A stretch of 5,901 nucleotides of DNA from an uncultured Treponema sp. (GTDB lineage: Bacteria > Spirochaetota > Spirochaetia > Treponematales > Treponemataceae), in the NCBI GenBank assembly GCA_905372205.1, contig CAJPOH010000068.1, positions 1 through 5,901 of the forward strand. Reading direction: 5' to 3'. The stretch's first letter is position 1. Every line of letters begins with the position of its first letter. This document shows, piece by piece, positions 5,761 to 5,901 of the stretch. Position numbers and translations under genes: made by a program. Below the pieces are notes generated by a model. It saw nothing but the letters and a program-made list of their open reading frames with translations. It was not told the origin of the DNA and searched no databases.

Positions 5761-5813
5761 TTGACATAAACAAACAATTGAATATATACTCAAATAATCA
5801 ATTGTTTGTTTAT
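5761..5813 (+). promoter_or_regulatory. Near-consensus promoter with a 16-bp inverted-repeat operator
   Basis: A perfect -35 box TTGACA (5761-5766) is followed after 18 nt by TATACT (5785-5790), predicting a start near 5797. Perfect 16-bp inverted arms, ATAAACAAACAATTGA (5766-5781) and TCAATTGTTTGTTTAT (5798-5813), flank the -10 box with a 16-nt spacer; arm centres are 32 bp apart, about three helical turns. Each arm contains the palindrome CAATTG. With this start site the left arm is not transcribed, so an RNA hairpin is unlikely and a pair of operator sites for a dimeric repressor is the best reading. AGGAG at 5820-5824 serves the ATG at 5833. Symmetry and promoter boxes are directly visible; the regulator is unknown. 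Confidence 0.78.
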
Positions 5814-5832
5814 TCATATAGGAGATTGTATT

Positions 5833-5883
5833 ATGGAAAATGAAATAGAGATAGTGTCAAGATATGTTCGCAATTTGGTTTAA
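5833..5883 (+). CDS. 16-codon ORF: leader peptide or frameshifted gene start
   Basis: An ATG preceded by AGGAG (5820-5824, 8 nt away) opens a frame encoding MENEIEIVSRYVRNLV, ending in TAA at 5881-5883. It is placed exactly where the promoter at 5761-5790 would place a gene start, so translation initiation here is well supported although the product is tiny. The stop falls at a T3A6 run. Dropping one T would continue the protein as VKKVIKP in the frame that runs off the window, which reads naturally. It may thus be a real leader peptide overlapping the next gene, or the beginning of a longer gene with a one-base insertion. No family was recognised. Confidence 0.5.
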   Translation: MENEIEIVSRYVRNLV

Positions 5884-5901
5884 AAAAGTCATTAAACCTT
5901 A
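5864..5901 (+). CDS. Partial ORF running off the window end
   Basis: A second frame stays open from the ATG at 5864 to the last base, reading MFAIWFKKVIKP. It has no convincing ribosome-binding site and overlaps the 16-codon ORF by 20 nt. If real as an independent start it would depend on reinitiation or coupling. More likely only its later part (KKVIKP onwards) is coding, as the continuation of the ORF that begins at 5833. Twelve residues are too few for a family call. Confidence 0.3.
   Translation, partial: MFAIWFKKVIKP

Noticed and set aside
5476..5769. Plus-strand open frame of 97 codons
   Set aside because: It is antisense to the HsdS-like gene and its promoter, has no ribosome-binding site, and has an unstructured Ser/Ile-rich product.
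1..5901. tRNA, rRNA, riboswitch or CRISPR array
   Set aside because: No cloverleaf, rRNA core motif, or regularly spaced direct repeats were seen; the folD leader (about 50 nt) is too short for a THF riboswitch.

Overview
The window looks like a stretch of a low-GC spirochaete chromosome, most likely from a host-associated Treponema. Three things point that way. The base composition is AT-rich, the lipoprotein has a relaxed spirochaete-style lipobox, and folD lies next to a small outer-membrane beta-barrel gene. From memory, T. pallidum has folD (TP0732) beside an OmpW/OprG-like barrel (TP0733); that synteny is recollection and was not checked. The genus is therefore an inference.

Layout from left to right. 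(1) Positions 1-315 are non-coding or decayed DNA: a perfect 21-bp inverted repeat (1-53) abuts a fragment of an ISAs1-family transposase (about 55-225, minus strand). (2) Positions 316-3323 hold a tight three-gene minus-strand operon, in transcription order: a small signal-peptide-bearing outer-membrane barrel protein, a predicted beta-propeller lipoprotein, and the AAA+ ATPase RarA (MgsA). The gaps are 11 and 2 nt. (3) Positions 3324-3445 are a compact divergent promoter region. (4) Positions 3446-5151 hold a plus-strand folate operon: FolD (methylene-THF dehydrogenase/cyclohydrolase) and FolE2 (type IB GTP cyclohydrolase), which overlap by 1 nt. (5) A short hairpin (5156-5181) follows folE2 and shares an arm sequence with the repeat at position 1. 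(6) Positions 5202-5675 (minus) encode a truncated, single-domain relative of a type I restriction specificity (HsdS) target-recognition domain. (7) Positions 5676-5901 hold two divergent promoters. The plus-strand one is near consensus and has 16-bp inverted-repeat arms flanking its -10 box, which looks like an operator. It drives a gene cut by the window end whose start is either a 16-codon leader ORF or a frameshifted coding sequence.

How the genes work together: folD and folE2 both belong to folate metabolism, one interconverting one-carbon units and the other starting pterin synthesis from GTP. The barrel protein and the lipoprotein are probably both envelope components; why they share a transcript with a replication-fork ATPase is unclear. 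Both ends of the window look like accessory DNA (IS remnant, orphan specificity fragment, operator-controlled promoter) around a conserved housekeeping core. No RNA gene, CRISPR array or intact mobile element was found.
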